Assembly: GCF_002845985.1 (NCBI RefSeq)
Contig: NZ_PDFK01000003.1
Coordinates: 372,001-436,000, forward strand
Origin: Lysinibacillus fusiformis
GTDB taxonomy: Bacteria; Bacillota; Bacilli; Bacillales_A; Planococcaceae
Length of the DNA stretch: 64,000 bases
Direction: 5' to 3'
Notes under the pieces: generated by a model
What the model saw: the letters and a program-made list of their open reading frames with translations, nothing else
The model's database searches: none
Told to the model about the DNA's origin: nothing
Translations under genes and position numbers: made by a program
Shown: one piece after another, positions 16,943 through 24,612 of the stretch
Layout of the letters: each line of letters begins with the position of its first letter
Position numbering within the stretch: the first letter of the stretch is position 1

Positions 16943-17507
16943 AACAGAATTTCCTCCTTAGATAAGCAATTGATTTCATCGCTTACGGTTATTTGGACCA
17001 AAGAGTTCTCTTTGTTGTCCTTATTAGCAGTATACTTCAATAAAACCAAATTTAGGAAAAATAAAGTAAACAAAAGGTAAAATTTATAGCAACTGCCTTT
17101 CATTTATTAAAGGATGAATAACTGTATTATAGTTAATTTACCAGTACATAACATTTCAGACGTTAGTCTGAAGACAAGTAATGAGATAAATTGTATATTT
17201 TATTTATACTTTTTAACTATAAAAGTATTAGGAAAAATCCTAGACAACCATTACGTATAGATAAAAAATACTACTAAAACGTTCAAGTACATTTATTTGT
17301 ACAAAACTATACGTAATGCGTTTGTTCTATTGGCATCAGAAAAATTATCAATCTGTATAAATTAAAGTCCAATGATTTTCTCATGTCGTTTTAGCTTTAT
17401 GCAAATATTCAGACCGTTGACTAAATTTATCTGTCAATCATTGATGTTTCTAAATTGGGGCATTGTATTAAACATTTATTAATGAAGGGATATAAAAGTG
17501 TGTCGAG
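16943..17507. other. Intergenic region with one operator-like palindrome
   Basis: 565 bp without a coding frame. CAAAGAG (16999-17005) and CTCTTTG (17008-17014) form a perfect 7-bp palindrome about 60 bp before the serine hydrolase start and could be an operator or leader hairpin. Confidence 0.45.
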
Positions 17508-18038
17508 GTGATTTCTATGAAAAAGAAAATGCATTTTACAATTTTAAGTAACGATTCAACAGACGGAGATGGCGGTTACGGAGTAGGAACCCTTGATTTA
17601 AATAATGTAACGTCGATTATTATAGATTGTGAAAAAGAACAGGTGTTTATAGATTTAGAAGCCTTACATGGACGAAGTATAATCGAGAAAAAAGTTCGTT
17701 TTTCCTCTGATTTAGCTCATGCTAGTGACGATTATTATCGTTATTGGATAGTTTGGGTAGCTATTCAAATTTCTCAAAATGGTCCTTATTATGCGGGATG
17801 TACTGCAAGTGAAGTACGGGTATCAAAAGAAGTACGACGTATTAAACTTGGCTATAAATCTTTGCCAGAACAAGTAAATTATTTAGATAAGGCACTTAAA
17901 GGGAAAGTTCTCTTGAAACATGTAGATAGTAATTCAAAAAAACTACTTTATCAGTTTTTATCTGCATTTAATGAAGACTATTGGAAATACTCATCTGAAG
18001 AATTAAAACAACAATTGTCTGGATGGGAGGATTTATAA
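17508..18038 (+). CDS. ywhD: YwhD family protein
   Basis: 176 residues. The sequence FTILSNDSTDGDGGYGVGTL, then SIIIDCEKEQVFIDLEALHG, WIVWVAIQ and GPYYAGCTASEVRVSKE follows the YwhD family of Firmicutes closely over its whole length. No enzymatic motif is known for the family. A GTG or ATG start choice within the first four residues remains open (GTGTCGAGGTGATTTCT precedes ATG at 17518). The stop overlaps the ferredoxin start as TAATG, so the two are translationally coupled. Confidence 0.85.
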   Translation: MISMKKKMHFTILSNDSTDGDGGYGVGTLDLNNVTSIIIDCEKEQVFIDLEALHGRSIIEKKVRFSSDLAHASDDYYRYWIVWVAIQISQNGPYYAGCTASEVRVSKEVRRIKLGYKSLPEQVNYLDKALKGKVLLKHVDSNSKKLLYQFLSAFNEDYWKYSSEELKQQLSGWEDL

Positions 18039-18274
18039 TGGCATTTGTAATTACAGAATTATGTAGGGATGAAAAAGCGGCTGTCTGTTTGGATGTCTGT
18101 CCAGTAAATTGCATTGTTATGACAGATACCCAATATGTAATTAATCCTGATATTTGTATTGATTGTGGAGCTTGTGAATTAGTTTGTCCAGTAGAAGCTA
18201 TTTTTTTTGAAGATGAATTGCCTGCTGAATATGATTCAGCAACCCTGCTAGCTCTCAATCATTTTCGAAACTAA
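18038..18274 (+). CDS. Ferredoxin with two iron-sulfur cluster motifs
   Basis: 78 residues from ATG at 18038; the GGGAGG ribosome site at 18025-18030 rules out the longer frame. The first motif is C-x7-C-x3-CP-x2-C (CRDEKAAVC, LDVCPVNC), the 7Fe-type spacing; the second is CIDCGACELVCP, a complete [4Fe-4S] motif. A small cytoplasmic electron carrier. The cysteine spacing fits Bacillus FdxA-like 7Fe ferredoxins, although the C-terminal helix is short. Confidence 0.85.
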   Translation: MAFVITELCRDEKAAVCLDVCPVNCIVMTDTQYVINPDICIDCGACELVCPVEAIFFEDELPAEYDSATLLALNHFRN

Positions 18275-18379
18275 AATGGATTAGGATTTTATACTTCATA
18301 TCATAATAGTGCCGTTTGCCCAAAACACCCTCCAGACTTTTTTCACCTTTATAATATTATGCTAAGCAATTTCCTATCT

Positions 18380-18421
18380 AAAAAAAGTCGGATTCCTAGA
18401 CAATAAGAAATCGACTTTTTT
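18380..18421. terminator. Bidirectional terminator between ferredoxin and SPL genes
   Basis: AAAAAAGTCG pairs with CGACTTTTTT, with T-runs on both strands. Confidence 0.75.
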
Positions 18422-18535
18422 ATATGGCTATTTACAATACCTGCAAACTAATAGTCGTTCGCATGAATGAATTATTAGGTACAACAATAAGGAAAAATAT
18501 TTAAAAATGCTGGTTTCCTTTTACCCATCTTAACG

Positions 18536-19354
18536 CTAGGGTTCAAAACCCTTCTGGCTAATGAAAAGTTCTTCTTCCGAAAAATACTGCCTCATTCGTT
18601 TATAAACCATTTGATAGACGGATGGATGATACCATTCTTCCATTTCCAGTTTTCTATATAGCGCCTGTAAGCCCATCTTGTGTGTGCGTTTACCACCGCG
18701 TCCGTCCCCCATAAAATAATCGTCAATACATACTCGGTTAACCAAGGGACGCAATATTTCTGCAAATCGCTCAGTACTTGGTAGTAAGGGGGCGATGGCA
18801 ACCTGTGCAGGAATACCAAATTCAGCAAGCTGTTGGAGTGTTTTAAGCCTTGCTGAAATAGGTGGAGCATAGGGCGTAAAATGCTTGCGAATATCTTCCC
18901 TATCCGTCTCTATGGTCATACTTACCCGTACTTTATCTTTTAAAAGTTGCAGTAAATCGATATCTCGACTTACAAGTGGGCTTCTAGTCTGTACTAATAG
19001 GAAGTCAGGGGGATCTTCTACCATAACTTCAAGTAAAGATCGCGTCACTTTTTCCTTATGCTCTATTGGTTGATACGGATCTGTACTTGATGACATAAAA
19101 ATGGTTACATTCCCTTTTGCTTTGGCCCGATGGAGTTCCTTTTGTAATACATGCGCAGCTCCGTTTTTAACATCGACCCAATGCCCCCACTCACCTTCCC
19201 GGAAAAGAGATACAGGCATTTCGCGAACATAACAATAGGAACATCCAAATGAACAGCCTGTATAGGGATTTAGTGAATGCGTATAGCCAGACAGAAAGCC
19301 AGTTCCTTTATTTAGAATGGTTTTCGGATTTTTATAGAATATTTCATGTTTCAT
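18536..19354 (-). CDS. SPL-family radical SAM protein
   Basis: About 272 residues from ATG at 19354, behind a GGGGG ribosome site. The radical SAM cluster motif is CSFGCSYC (C-x3-C-x2-C) near residue 34, preceded by LNPYTGC as in the SplB/Rv2578c-like group. It contains an ARL(K)TLQQLAEFGIPAQV segment typical of the group. Spore photoproduct lyase itself is longer and has an extra catalytic cysteine; I do not see that, so photoproduct repair is not shown. It is the last gene of the adaA-adaB operon, 17 bp after adaB, which suggests a role in damage repair or tolerance (inference). Confidence 0.82.
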   Translation of the reverse strand: MKHEIFYKNPKTILNKGTGFLSGYTHSLNPYTGCSFGCSYCYVREMPVSLFREGEWGHWVDVKNGAAHVLQKELHRAKAKGNVTIFMSSSTDPYQPIEHKEKVTRSLLEVMVEDPPDFLLVQTRSPLVSRDIDLLQLLKDKVRVSMTIETDREDIRKHFTPYAPPISARLKTLQQLAEFGIPAQVAIAPLLPSTERFAEILRPLVNRVCIDDYFMGDGRGGKRTHKMGLQALYRKLEMEEWYHPSVYQMVYKRMRQYFSEEELFISQKGFEP

Positions 19355-19383
19355 AATGGCCCCCATTCATTGTACAGCAATAA

Positions 19384-19917
19384 TTATTCATTATTTGATG
19401 AAGCTCGCTTTTCAAGATCCAGGAGCAATGTCTTCATTTCTAATCCACCCCGGTAGCCAGTTAAAGAGCCATTCTTCCCTGTTACACGATGGCAAGGTAC
19501 CGTAAGTAATACTGGATTAGCCCCAATAGCCGCTCCTACAGCACGAACAGCAGCTGGTTTATTTATAGCATTGGCAATATCGGAATAGGATTTCGTCTGC
19601 CCATAAGGAATTTCACAAAGTGCATCCCAGACGGCTTGCTGAAATGGCGTACCTACGTACTCAAATGGAACAGTAAAGGTTTTCCGTTTTCCTTCTAGAT
19701 ACTGAGTAATTTCAACAACATAAGGTGCAAGCATTTCATCATCTTCCACAAGAGTACTTCCTGGAAAGCGTTTTTTTGTCCATTCGACTAATTCCTCGAA
19801 TGGTTTGTTCTGTGAACCTACAAAGACAAGCCCCTTTGAAGTTGACGCAATATATAATTGCCAATCCTTAAACTTTAGTAAAGACCAATATAGACTTGAA
19901 TTATTCTTTGTTTCCAT
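19384..19917 (-). CDS. adaB: Methylated-DNA-protein cysteine methyltransferase (AdaB/Ogt)
   Basis: 177 residues. The acceptor site PCHRV has C142; upstream is the helix-turn-helix GTPFQQAVWDALCEIPYGQT and YSDIANAI, the classical MGMT fold, with the arginine finger in RAVGAAIGANP. It removes O6-methylguanine and O4-methylthymine lesions by stoichiometric transfer to the cysteine. The start overlaps the end of adaA by 17 bp, matching the adaA-adaB operon of B. subtilis. Confidence 0.93.
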   Translation of the reverse strand: METKNNSSLYWSLLKFKDWQLYIASTSKGLVFVGSQNKPFEELVEWTKKRFPGSTLVEDDEMLAPYVVEITQYLEGKRKTFTVPFEYVGTPFQQAVWDALCEIPYGQTKSYSDIANAINKPAAVRAVGAAIGANPVLLTVPCHRVTGKNGSLTGYRGGLEMKTLLLDLEKRASSNNE

Positions 19918-20539
19918 TGTACTTCTCCTCCACTTTACTCATTTGACGAAATTGTGCTGGCGTCTGTCCCGTTTTCTTTTTAAATAAAGTAATAAAATAA
20001 GGCGTATTAGCCATCCCCACACATAAAGCAATATCTCCAATCGCTTTATTTGACTGAATCAAATACTTTTTAGCTACGTGTACTCTAACTTCCTGTATAT
20101 ATTCAACTGGCGTCATGCCTTTGATCTTTTTAAATGTTCGATGCATATGATACGGACTTCCATGACAAATATTTGCTAACGATTCTAGCGTTAATTTTTC
20201 TGTGAAATTTTTATCAATGTATTCCGTAATTGCATCCACCCACTCGCTATCAGGCAGATTTTCATTAGTGGGCTTGCAACGTTTACAAGGGCGAAAATTT
20301 GCTTGGAGGGCTTGTTCTGCGTTTGAAAAAATGCATACATTTTCTTTTTTCGGAACGCGAGATTTACAGGATGGTTTACAAAATATCCCTGTCGACCTTA
20401 CAGCGTAGAAAAATTGGTTATTGTACGCTGCATCATTATTTATAATGGCTTGCCACTTTTCCTCTGTTATCATTTCTACTTCATTTATCATTCTAGGATG
20501 ATGGCTCTCTCGATGTCCGTTATCGATACTATCCGACAT
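19901..20539 (-). CDS. adaA: AdaA: methylphosphotriester sensor and AraC-type activator
   Basis: 212 residues. The N-terminal Ada zinc domain has FCKPSC (C54, C58) and PCKRC (C85, C88); the first cysteine is the one methylated by methylphosphotriesters. Residues about 105-205 are a two-helix-turn-helix AraC domain (LANICHGSPYHMHRTFKKIKG and ALCVGMANTPYFITLFKKKTG). After methylation it activates its own operon, giving the adaptive response. It leads an operon with adaB and the SPL-type gene; the 2OG oxygenase lies upstream on the same strand. Confidence 0.93.
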   Translation of the reverse strand: MSDSIDNGHRESHHPRMINEVEMITEEKWQAIINNDAAYNNQFFYAVRSTGIFCKPSCKSRVPKKENVCIFSNAEQALQANFRPCKRCKPTNENLPDSEWVDAITEYIDKNFTEKLTLESLANICHGSPYHMHRTFKKIKGMTPVEYIQEVRVHVAKKYLIQSNKAIGDIALCVGMANTPYFITLFKKKTGQTPAQFRQMSKVEEKYNGNKE

Positions 20540-20627
20540 TTATCTCACCTCTCCTTACAATATACTCTCTATAAATTCAGAATGGACAATTCTAGGAATA
20601 GAATAGCAAGATATTGAAGTTTAATTT

Positions 20628-21341
20628 TTACTTAGAATCGTGAAAAATGATTCCAAGTCCGTAGCGTTCTCCAGCAGTAACTGTGCTTACTCCGTGACGA
20701 ACCGTATTTTTGTAATATCCTTTTTTACCTAAAACAGGTCGATGGTGAGTAGGAAAGATTAGCGCACTGCCTTGTTCTAAAGTAATGACATGCCCTCTAC
20801 TCTGAGCACGCGGAATTTGTTCCACTAATAGAGATTCACCACCACAAAAGTCTTGATCTCGTTGATTTAATAAAAATACTACTTGAAACGGGAAAAATAT
20901 ATCACCATATAAATCTTGATGTAAACAATTAAATCCGCCTGTTTCATACTTTAATAGTAAAGGTGTTGGTCTCGTTTGATTATACTCTTCACAGGTGTTC
21001 AAAAAATCTTGAAGTTGTTCTGGATACTGTTCTGTCTTCTTTAAATAGCTCAGCCACCGATTAGCTGTTTTTGCTAATGCCAAATAAAAAGCCTCTCTTA
21101 AATGTTGGATGATGTCAGGTAATGGATAAGAAAAATATTTGTACTCCCCATTCCCAAAGCGATATCTCGTCATATTGATCGTCGTTCTGTATGACTCTTC
21201 CACACCATACATGTCTATGAAGAATTCACACTCCTCCTTTGTTAAAATCACAGGAAGCTTTGCAAATCCTTGCTCATCTAATTCATGTTGAATGGTCTCC
21301 CAATCTAAGCTCTCAACACGTGTTTTTATATGTTGGACCAT
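20628..21341 (-). CDS. 2-oxoglutarate/Fe(II)-dependent oxygenase
   Basis: 237 residues from ATG at 21341 (AGGAGG about 10 bases upstream); the longer frame to 21434 lacks a ribosome site. The iron-binding facial triad is visible: H141-x-D143 (CLHQDLYGD) and H216 (VRHGVS), with R226 in GERYGLG for 2-oxoglutarate. Other parts (FPFQVVFLLNQ, CGGESLLVEQ, GSALIFPTHHRPV) match a 2OG oxygenase group often encoded beside ada genes. It could be an oxidative demethylase parallel to AlkB, but it is not AlkB by sequence and the substrate is unknown. Confidence 0.85.
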   Translation of the reverse strand: MVQHIKTRVESLDWETIQHELDEQGFAKLPVILTKEECEFFIDMYGVEESYRTTINMTRYRFGNGEYKYFSYPLPDIIQHLREAFYLALAKTANRWLSYLKKTEQYPEQLQDFLNTCEEYNQTRPTPLLLKYETGGFNCLHQDLYGDIFFPFQVVFLLNQRDQDFCGGESLLVEQIPRAQSRGHVITLEQGSALIFPTHHRPVLGKKGYYKNTVRHGVSTVTAGERYGLGIIFHDSK

Positions 21342-21369
21342 TTTTATACCCTCCTTTACATTCCTGATA

Positions 21370-21451
21370 ACTAACACTATAACCTCATAAATAGAAAAAA
21401 ATAAGAAGTTGAGAATGTAAGAGCAAGATAACAAAATTAGTAAGGGCTATG
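21370..21451. repeat. 82-bp duplicated intergenic segment, copy A
   Basis: It appears identical to 23416-23497. It is the region between the 2OG oxygenase and the alkA relic here, and upstream of the intact alkA in copy B, so it is probably the ancestral divergent promoter region. Confidence 0.85.
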
Positions 21452-21630
21452 GTGTGATTGTTATTACATTACCTACAATTTTCGATATGATTGCAAACCT
21501 AGGCGATCTAACAAGGGGGAAATTGAATGCATATATGAAATAGAGAAAGATATCATGACAAAAGCTATAGCCAATGGGGAAATTTGGACCTTAGTATAGG
21601 TAAGCGTAATAAATAATAAAACATCACTGA
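21452..21630 (+). pseudogene. Relic of an alkA 5' end
   Basis: The stretch GTTATTACATTACCTACAAT and the following 150 bp align base by base with the first 60 codons of the intact alkA at 23567-23740, but with about 69 bp missing at the start, frame changes and in-frame stops. Similarity fades near 21630. It is a broken duplicate. Confidence 0.8.
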
Positions 21631-21773
21631 ATCTCTTCTTTAAAAAATACGGAAAAGCATAGATATCTTTATGCACTTTTCTTCAATAAGCAAGAGATGT
21701 ATTGACAGTATTTTCTATTATATATATATATTTAGGTTGAATAGATTAATCATCAAAAAATGGAGGGATTTTT

Positions 21774-22439
21774 TTGAGAAAAACATTGATTTATTTTCTA
21801 GGATTCGTTTTGTTTTTATCTTTCTTTGGTTCTGAAGTAAAAGCTACGGAAAGGGTTGATAGTAAAACATTAGAGATAATAGATGGAACAACACTTAACT
21901 CAAAGGAATTGGAAGACCTACTTAACTCAAATAAAGAGTTTACTGTTGAATTATCAGACCAACAGGTAGCTGAGCAATATGCAAAAATAAAAAGCGTTAC
22001 AATTCAAGAAGCTTACTCTAAATTAGCTGAATATAACAAACTTGATACCTTTTCTCCCAAGGCAGAGTCCTGTTCATGGTTTGGAACAAATACGGAAATC
22101 CCGATTTTCGGAAAAACTTACAGACCCCTCTTACAAGTATATGTACAGATATGTAGCTCAGGCGGCACACCAAAATATATTAATACAAACCAAGCACCGC
22201 TTTTACAAGAATTTGTAGCTAATCCAATCTCTTTTTCAGGCACAATCAAAGTGGAACTTCATAATGGACATTTCTTATTCCTAATCAATGGAAATTTTTA
22301 TAATTCAACTTCAACCACTCATACTGGTACAATAGGAGTTGGAAACATTTTCACTGCATCCTACTCTGTTGCTTCTTCAAGTAGTTTTTATGCATCATTA
22401 ACAACAGGTCTAACAAAACGTGATGTTTTAGGTTATTAA
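21774..22439 (+). CDS. Secreted protein of unknown function
   Basis: 221 residues from TTG at 21774 after AATGGAGGGA. A signal peptide covers residues 1-25 (LIYFLGFVLFLSFFG, cleavage after VKA). The mature part has an acidic helical first half (LEDLLNSNKEF, SDQQVAEQYAKIKS), two cysteines (SCSWFG and VQICSS) that may form a disulfide, and a beta-rich Ser/Thr/Gly second half ending in TTGLTKRDVLGY. I do not recognise the family. It sits inside the duplicated repair cluster with the lipoprotein gene 31 bp downstream, so the two probably form an operon. Confidence 0.65.
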   Translation: MRKTLIYFLGFVLFLSFFGSEVKATERVDSKTLEIIDGTTLNSKELEDLLNSNKEFTVELSDQQVAEQYAKIKSVTIQEAYSKLAEYNKLDTFSPKAESCSWFGTNTEIPIFGKTYRPLLQVYVQICSSGGTPKYINTNQAPLLQEFVANPISFSGTIKVELHNGHFLFLINGNFYNSTSTTHTGTIGVGNIFTASYSVASSSSFYASLTTGLTKRDVLGY

Positions 22440-22470
22440 CCCATTTTTTTCCATTACAGGAGGCTGGTCC

Positions 22471-23004
22471 ATGAAAAAAATACTTTCTATTATTATGCTA
22501 GCTACTCTTTTGATAATAGTCGGCTGTGATACTAACATATCAAATAACCAAATGTATAATGGGAATGATTTAAAAGTCGGGATTATCGGTCCATTTCCTG
22601 ATTTTAGTGAGGAAAAAGTTGTCTTTGAAAAAATAACTTTTGATGATTTGAAAGGAAACACACAAAAAGTTTCAGACGACTTAGACGCTGTAATTATAAC
22701 TAAAGAATTTCTTTCAGAAGCAGATGATGACCAATACGTTACTGTTTATAATGAATTAGAAATTCCGACGTTCTTTATGCAATCAACTAAGGCTCACATT
22801 CCTTTTGTCAATGAGGGAGTGGATTATGATACATTTATTGACATCCAACCCTTGAGTTATGCAACTGGTTATTTAAATACCTCAACTGATAAAGAAATCA
22901 AGTATGAAACTTGGAGGTATGAGCTTATCGATCATAAAGAGAACAATTCAAACATACAAGAGTTGTATTCAAGAATTTTTAAAACGATTGATTCACTTAA
23001 ATAG
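22471..23004 (+). CDS. Lipoprotein of unknown function
   Basis: 177 residues. The signal peptide ends in a lipobox (LIIVGC, acylated C19), and AGGAGG lies nine bases before the ATG. The mature part begins with an Asn-rich linker, then a Rossmann-like beta/alpha pattern (KVGIIGPFP, DAVIITKEFLSEADD, IPTFFMQS). I recognise no named family. It follows the secreted protein by 31 bp on the same strand and probably works with it at the outer face of the membrane. Confidence 0.65.
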   Translation: MKKILSIIMLATLLIIVGCDTNISNNQMYNGNDLKVGIIGPFPDFSEEKVVFEKITFDDLKGNTQKVSDDLDAVIITKEFLSEADDDQYVTVYNELEIPTFFMQSTKAHIPFVNEGVDYDTFIDIQPLSYATGYLNTSTDKEIKYETWRYELIDHKENNSNIQELYSRIFKTIDSLK

Positions 23005-23129
23005 AAAATGTATTCAAAATCATGGTGACATCCAATATCTGCATTCTATATAAATATACGATGCATATAAAGAATTGGTCTTATAATATCCATGTCTAGG
23101 ATACAATAAAAAGAGATTAAGGAACCTGA

Positions 23130-23252
23130 AGCTGGTTGGTGCTGCGCCCCGATTGTTAGACACATACTAACAATTGGAGGTGCTGTTTTTCTATGGGAAA
23201 ATTTAAGCAGCAAAGAAAGAGAAATCGAGAAGTCAACAAATGTAGATCATAA
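23130..23252 (+). mobile_element. Possible relic of an IS element 5' end
   Basis: A leader with the inverted repeat TTGTTAG...CTAACAA (23153-23172), GGAGG, and an ATG at 23193 opening a frame MGKFKQQRKRNREVNK that stops after 19 codons. This resembles the start of an IS3-type orfA, but only the first codons remain and no terminal repeats are found. Tentative. Confidence 0.3.
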
Positions 23253-23291
23253 ACCCCTTTATTCATAATTTTTTACTTTCAACATGAATAT

Positions 23292-23415
23292 CCACGCTAG
23301 GGTTCGTAACTTTTTTCGCTATTGAAAAGTTCATCTTCCGAAAAATACTGTCACATTCGTTTATAAACCATTTGATAGATGGTTGGTACCTTTCCCCATA
23401 TCGATATCTCGTCAT
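23292..23415 (-). pseudogene. Fused relics of the SPL gene 3' end and the 2OG oxygenase
   Basis: 23293-23390 matches the last ~95 bp of the SPL radical SAM gene and its stop region (18531-18630), including TCATTCGTTTATAAACCATT. Immediately after, CGATATCTCGTCATA at 23401-23415 matches 21159-21173 in the oxygenase gene. The adaA, adaB and most of the oxygenase sequence that should lie between is missing. Confidence 0.75.
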
Positions 23416-23497
23416 ACTAACACTATAACCTCATAAATAGAAAAAAATAAGAAGTTGAGAATGTAAGAGCAAGATAACAAAATTAGTAAGGGCTATG
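23416..23497. repeat. 82-bp duplicated intergenic segment, copy B
   Basis: It appears identical to 21370-21451 and here leads into the intact alkA. Confidence 0.85.
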
Positions 23498-23543
23498 ATG
23501 TGATAAAGTAAAATTACTCTTAATAGGACGAGGAGAATGAAAA

Positions 23544-24455
23544 GTGACATGGTATGAAGTCAATGATGATATTGTTATTACATTACCTACAATTTTCGAC
23601 ATGGATGCTAACCTAGGTTATTTAACAAGGGAAAAAAATGAATGCATGTACGAAACAGAGAACAATATTATGACAAAAGTTATAACAATTGGGAAAATTC
23701 AATCCTTAGTACAAATAAGCATAATCAATAATAAACAAATGGTGATTCAATTCCTAAATGATTCTAAACCTATTGAAAAGTGGAAGCGGCAAGAAATTGT
23801 AACATATATTCATGAATGGTTTGATCTCGATAATGATTTAACGTCATTTTATGAAATGGCAAAAGCAGACCCATTACTTAAAATACCTGTCCAAAAATTT
23901 TATGGATTACGAGTAATCGGCATTCCCGACTTATTTGAAGCTTTATGCTGGGGAGTTTTAGGCCAACAAATTAACTTAGCCTTCGCGTACACCTTAAAGA
24001 GGCAATTTGTAGAAAAATTTGGCGATTTCATTGAATGGAATGGTAAAAAATATTGGGTGTTCCCTTCATACGAACGAATTGCACAATTAACCCCTGCTGA
24101 CCTAGCAAATATTAAAATGACGGTGAAAAAAAGTGAATATATCATTGGCATTGCGAAATTAATGGCAAGTGGAGAATTATCGAGGGAAAAATTAATGGAA
24201 ATGGACTTTAAAGATGCTGAAAAAAGCTTAATGAAAATACGAGGAGTCGGCCCTTGGACAGCCAATTATGTTTTAATGCGCTGTCTGAGGTTCCAAACAG
24301 CCTTTCCAATCGATGATGTAGGACTTATTAATTCGATAAAACTATTACAAAATATGAATCGAAAGCCGACAAAAGATGAAATCATGGAATTATCGATACC
24401 GTGGAAAAACTGGGAATCCTACGCTACCTTTTATTTATGGCGTGTCCTTTACTAA
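23544..24455 (+). CDS. alkA: DNA-3-methyladenine glycosylase II (AlkA)
   Basis: 303 residues from GTG at 23544 (AGGAG 11 bases upstream). The helix-hairpin-helix is KIRGVGPWTANYVLMRC and the catalytic aspartate lies in FPIDDVGL, the standard HhH-GPD arrangement. GVLGQQINLAFAYTLKRQFV matches the AlkA core helix. It excises 3-methyladenine and related alkylated bases, starting base excision repair. In B. subtilis alkA is divergent from the ada operon; here that arrangement survives only as a duplicated fragment, so its link to the AdaA-controlled promoter should be retained through the 82-bp repeat. Confidence 0.92.
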   Translation: MTWYEVNDDIVITLPTIFDMDANLGYLTREKNECMYETENNIMTKVITIGKIQSLVQISIINNKQMVIQFLNDSKPIEKWKRQEIVTYIHEWFDLDNDLTSFYEMAKADPLLKIPVQKFYGLRVIGIPDLFEALCWGVLGQQINLAFAYTLKRQFVEKFGDFIEWNGKKYWVFPSYERIAQLTPADLANIKMTVKKSEYIIGIAKLMASGELSREKLMEMDFKDAEKSLMKIRGVGPWTANYVLMRCLRFQTAFPIDDVGLINSIKLLQNMNRKPTKDEIMELSIPWKNWESYATFYLWRVLY

Positions 24456-24479
24456 ATAAGTTTAAGATGAGAACAATTA

Positions 24480-24524
24480 TAAAGAGCATGCTTTGAAACA
24501 AATGAATCAAAACATGCTCTTTTC
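24480..24524 (+). terminator. Rho-independent terminator of alkA
   Basis: AAAGAGCATG pairs with CATGCTCTTTT. Confidence 0.75.
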
Positions 24525-24612
24525 AACTATTCTTTGCGAGCTTTCATATAATTACAGGCTCTATTATAAATGTAAATCTATCCTACAATTCATCAATAAT
24601 ATCAATGTGTTA

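Noticed and set aside
21473-21676. Minus-strand frame of 67 codons
   Set aside because: It lies across the alkA relic; antisense to decayed coding sequence.
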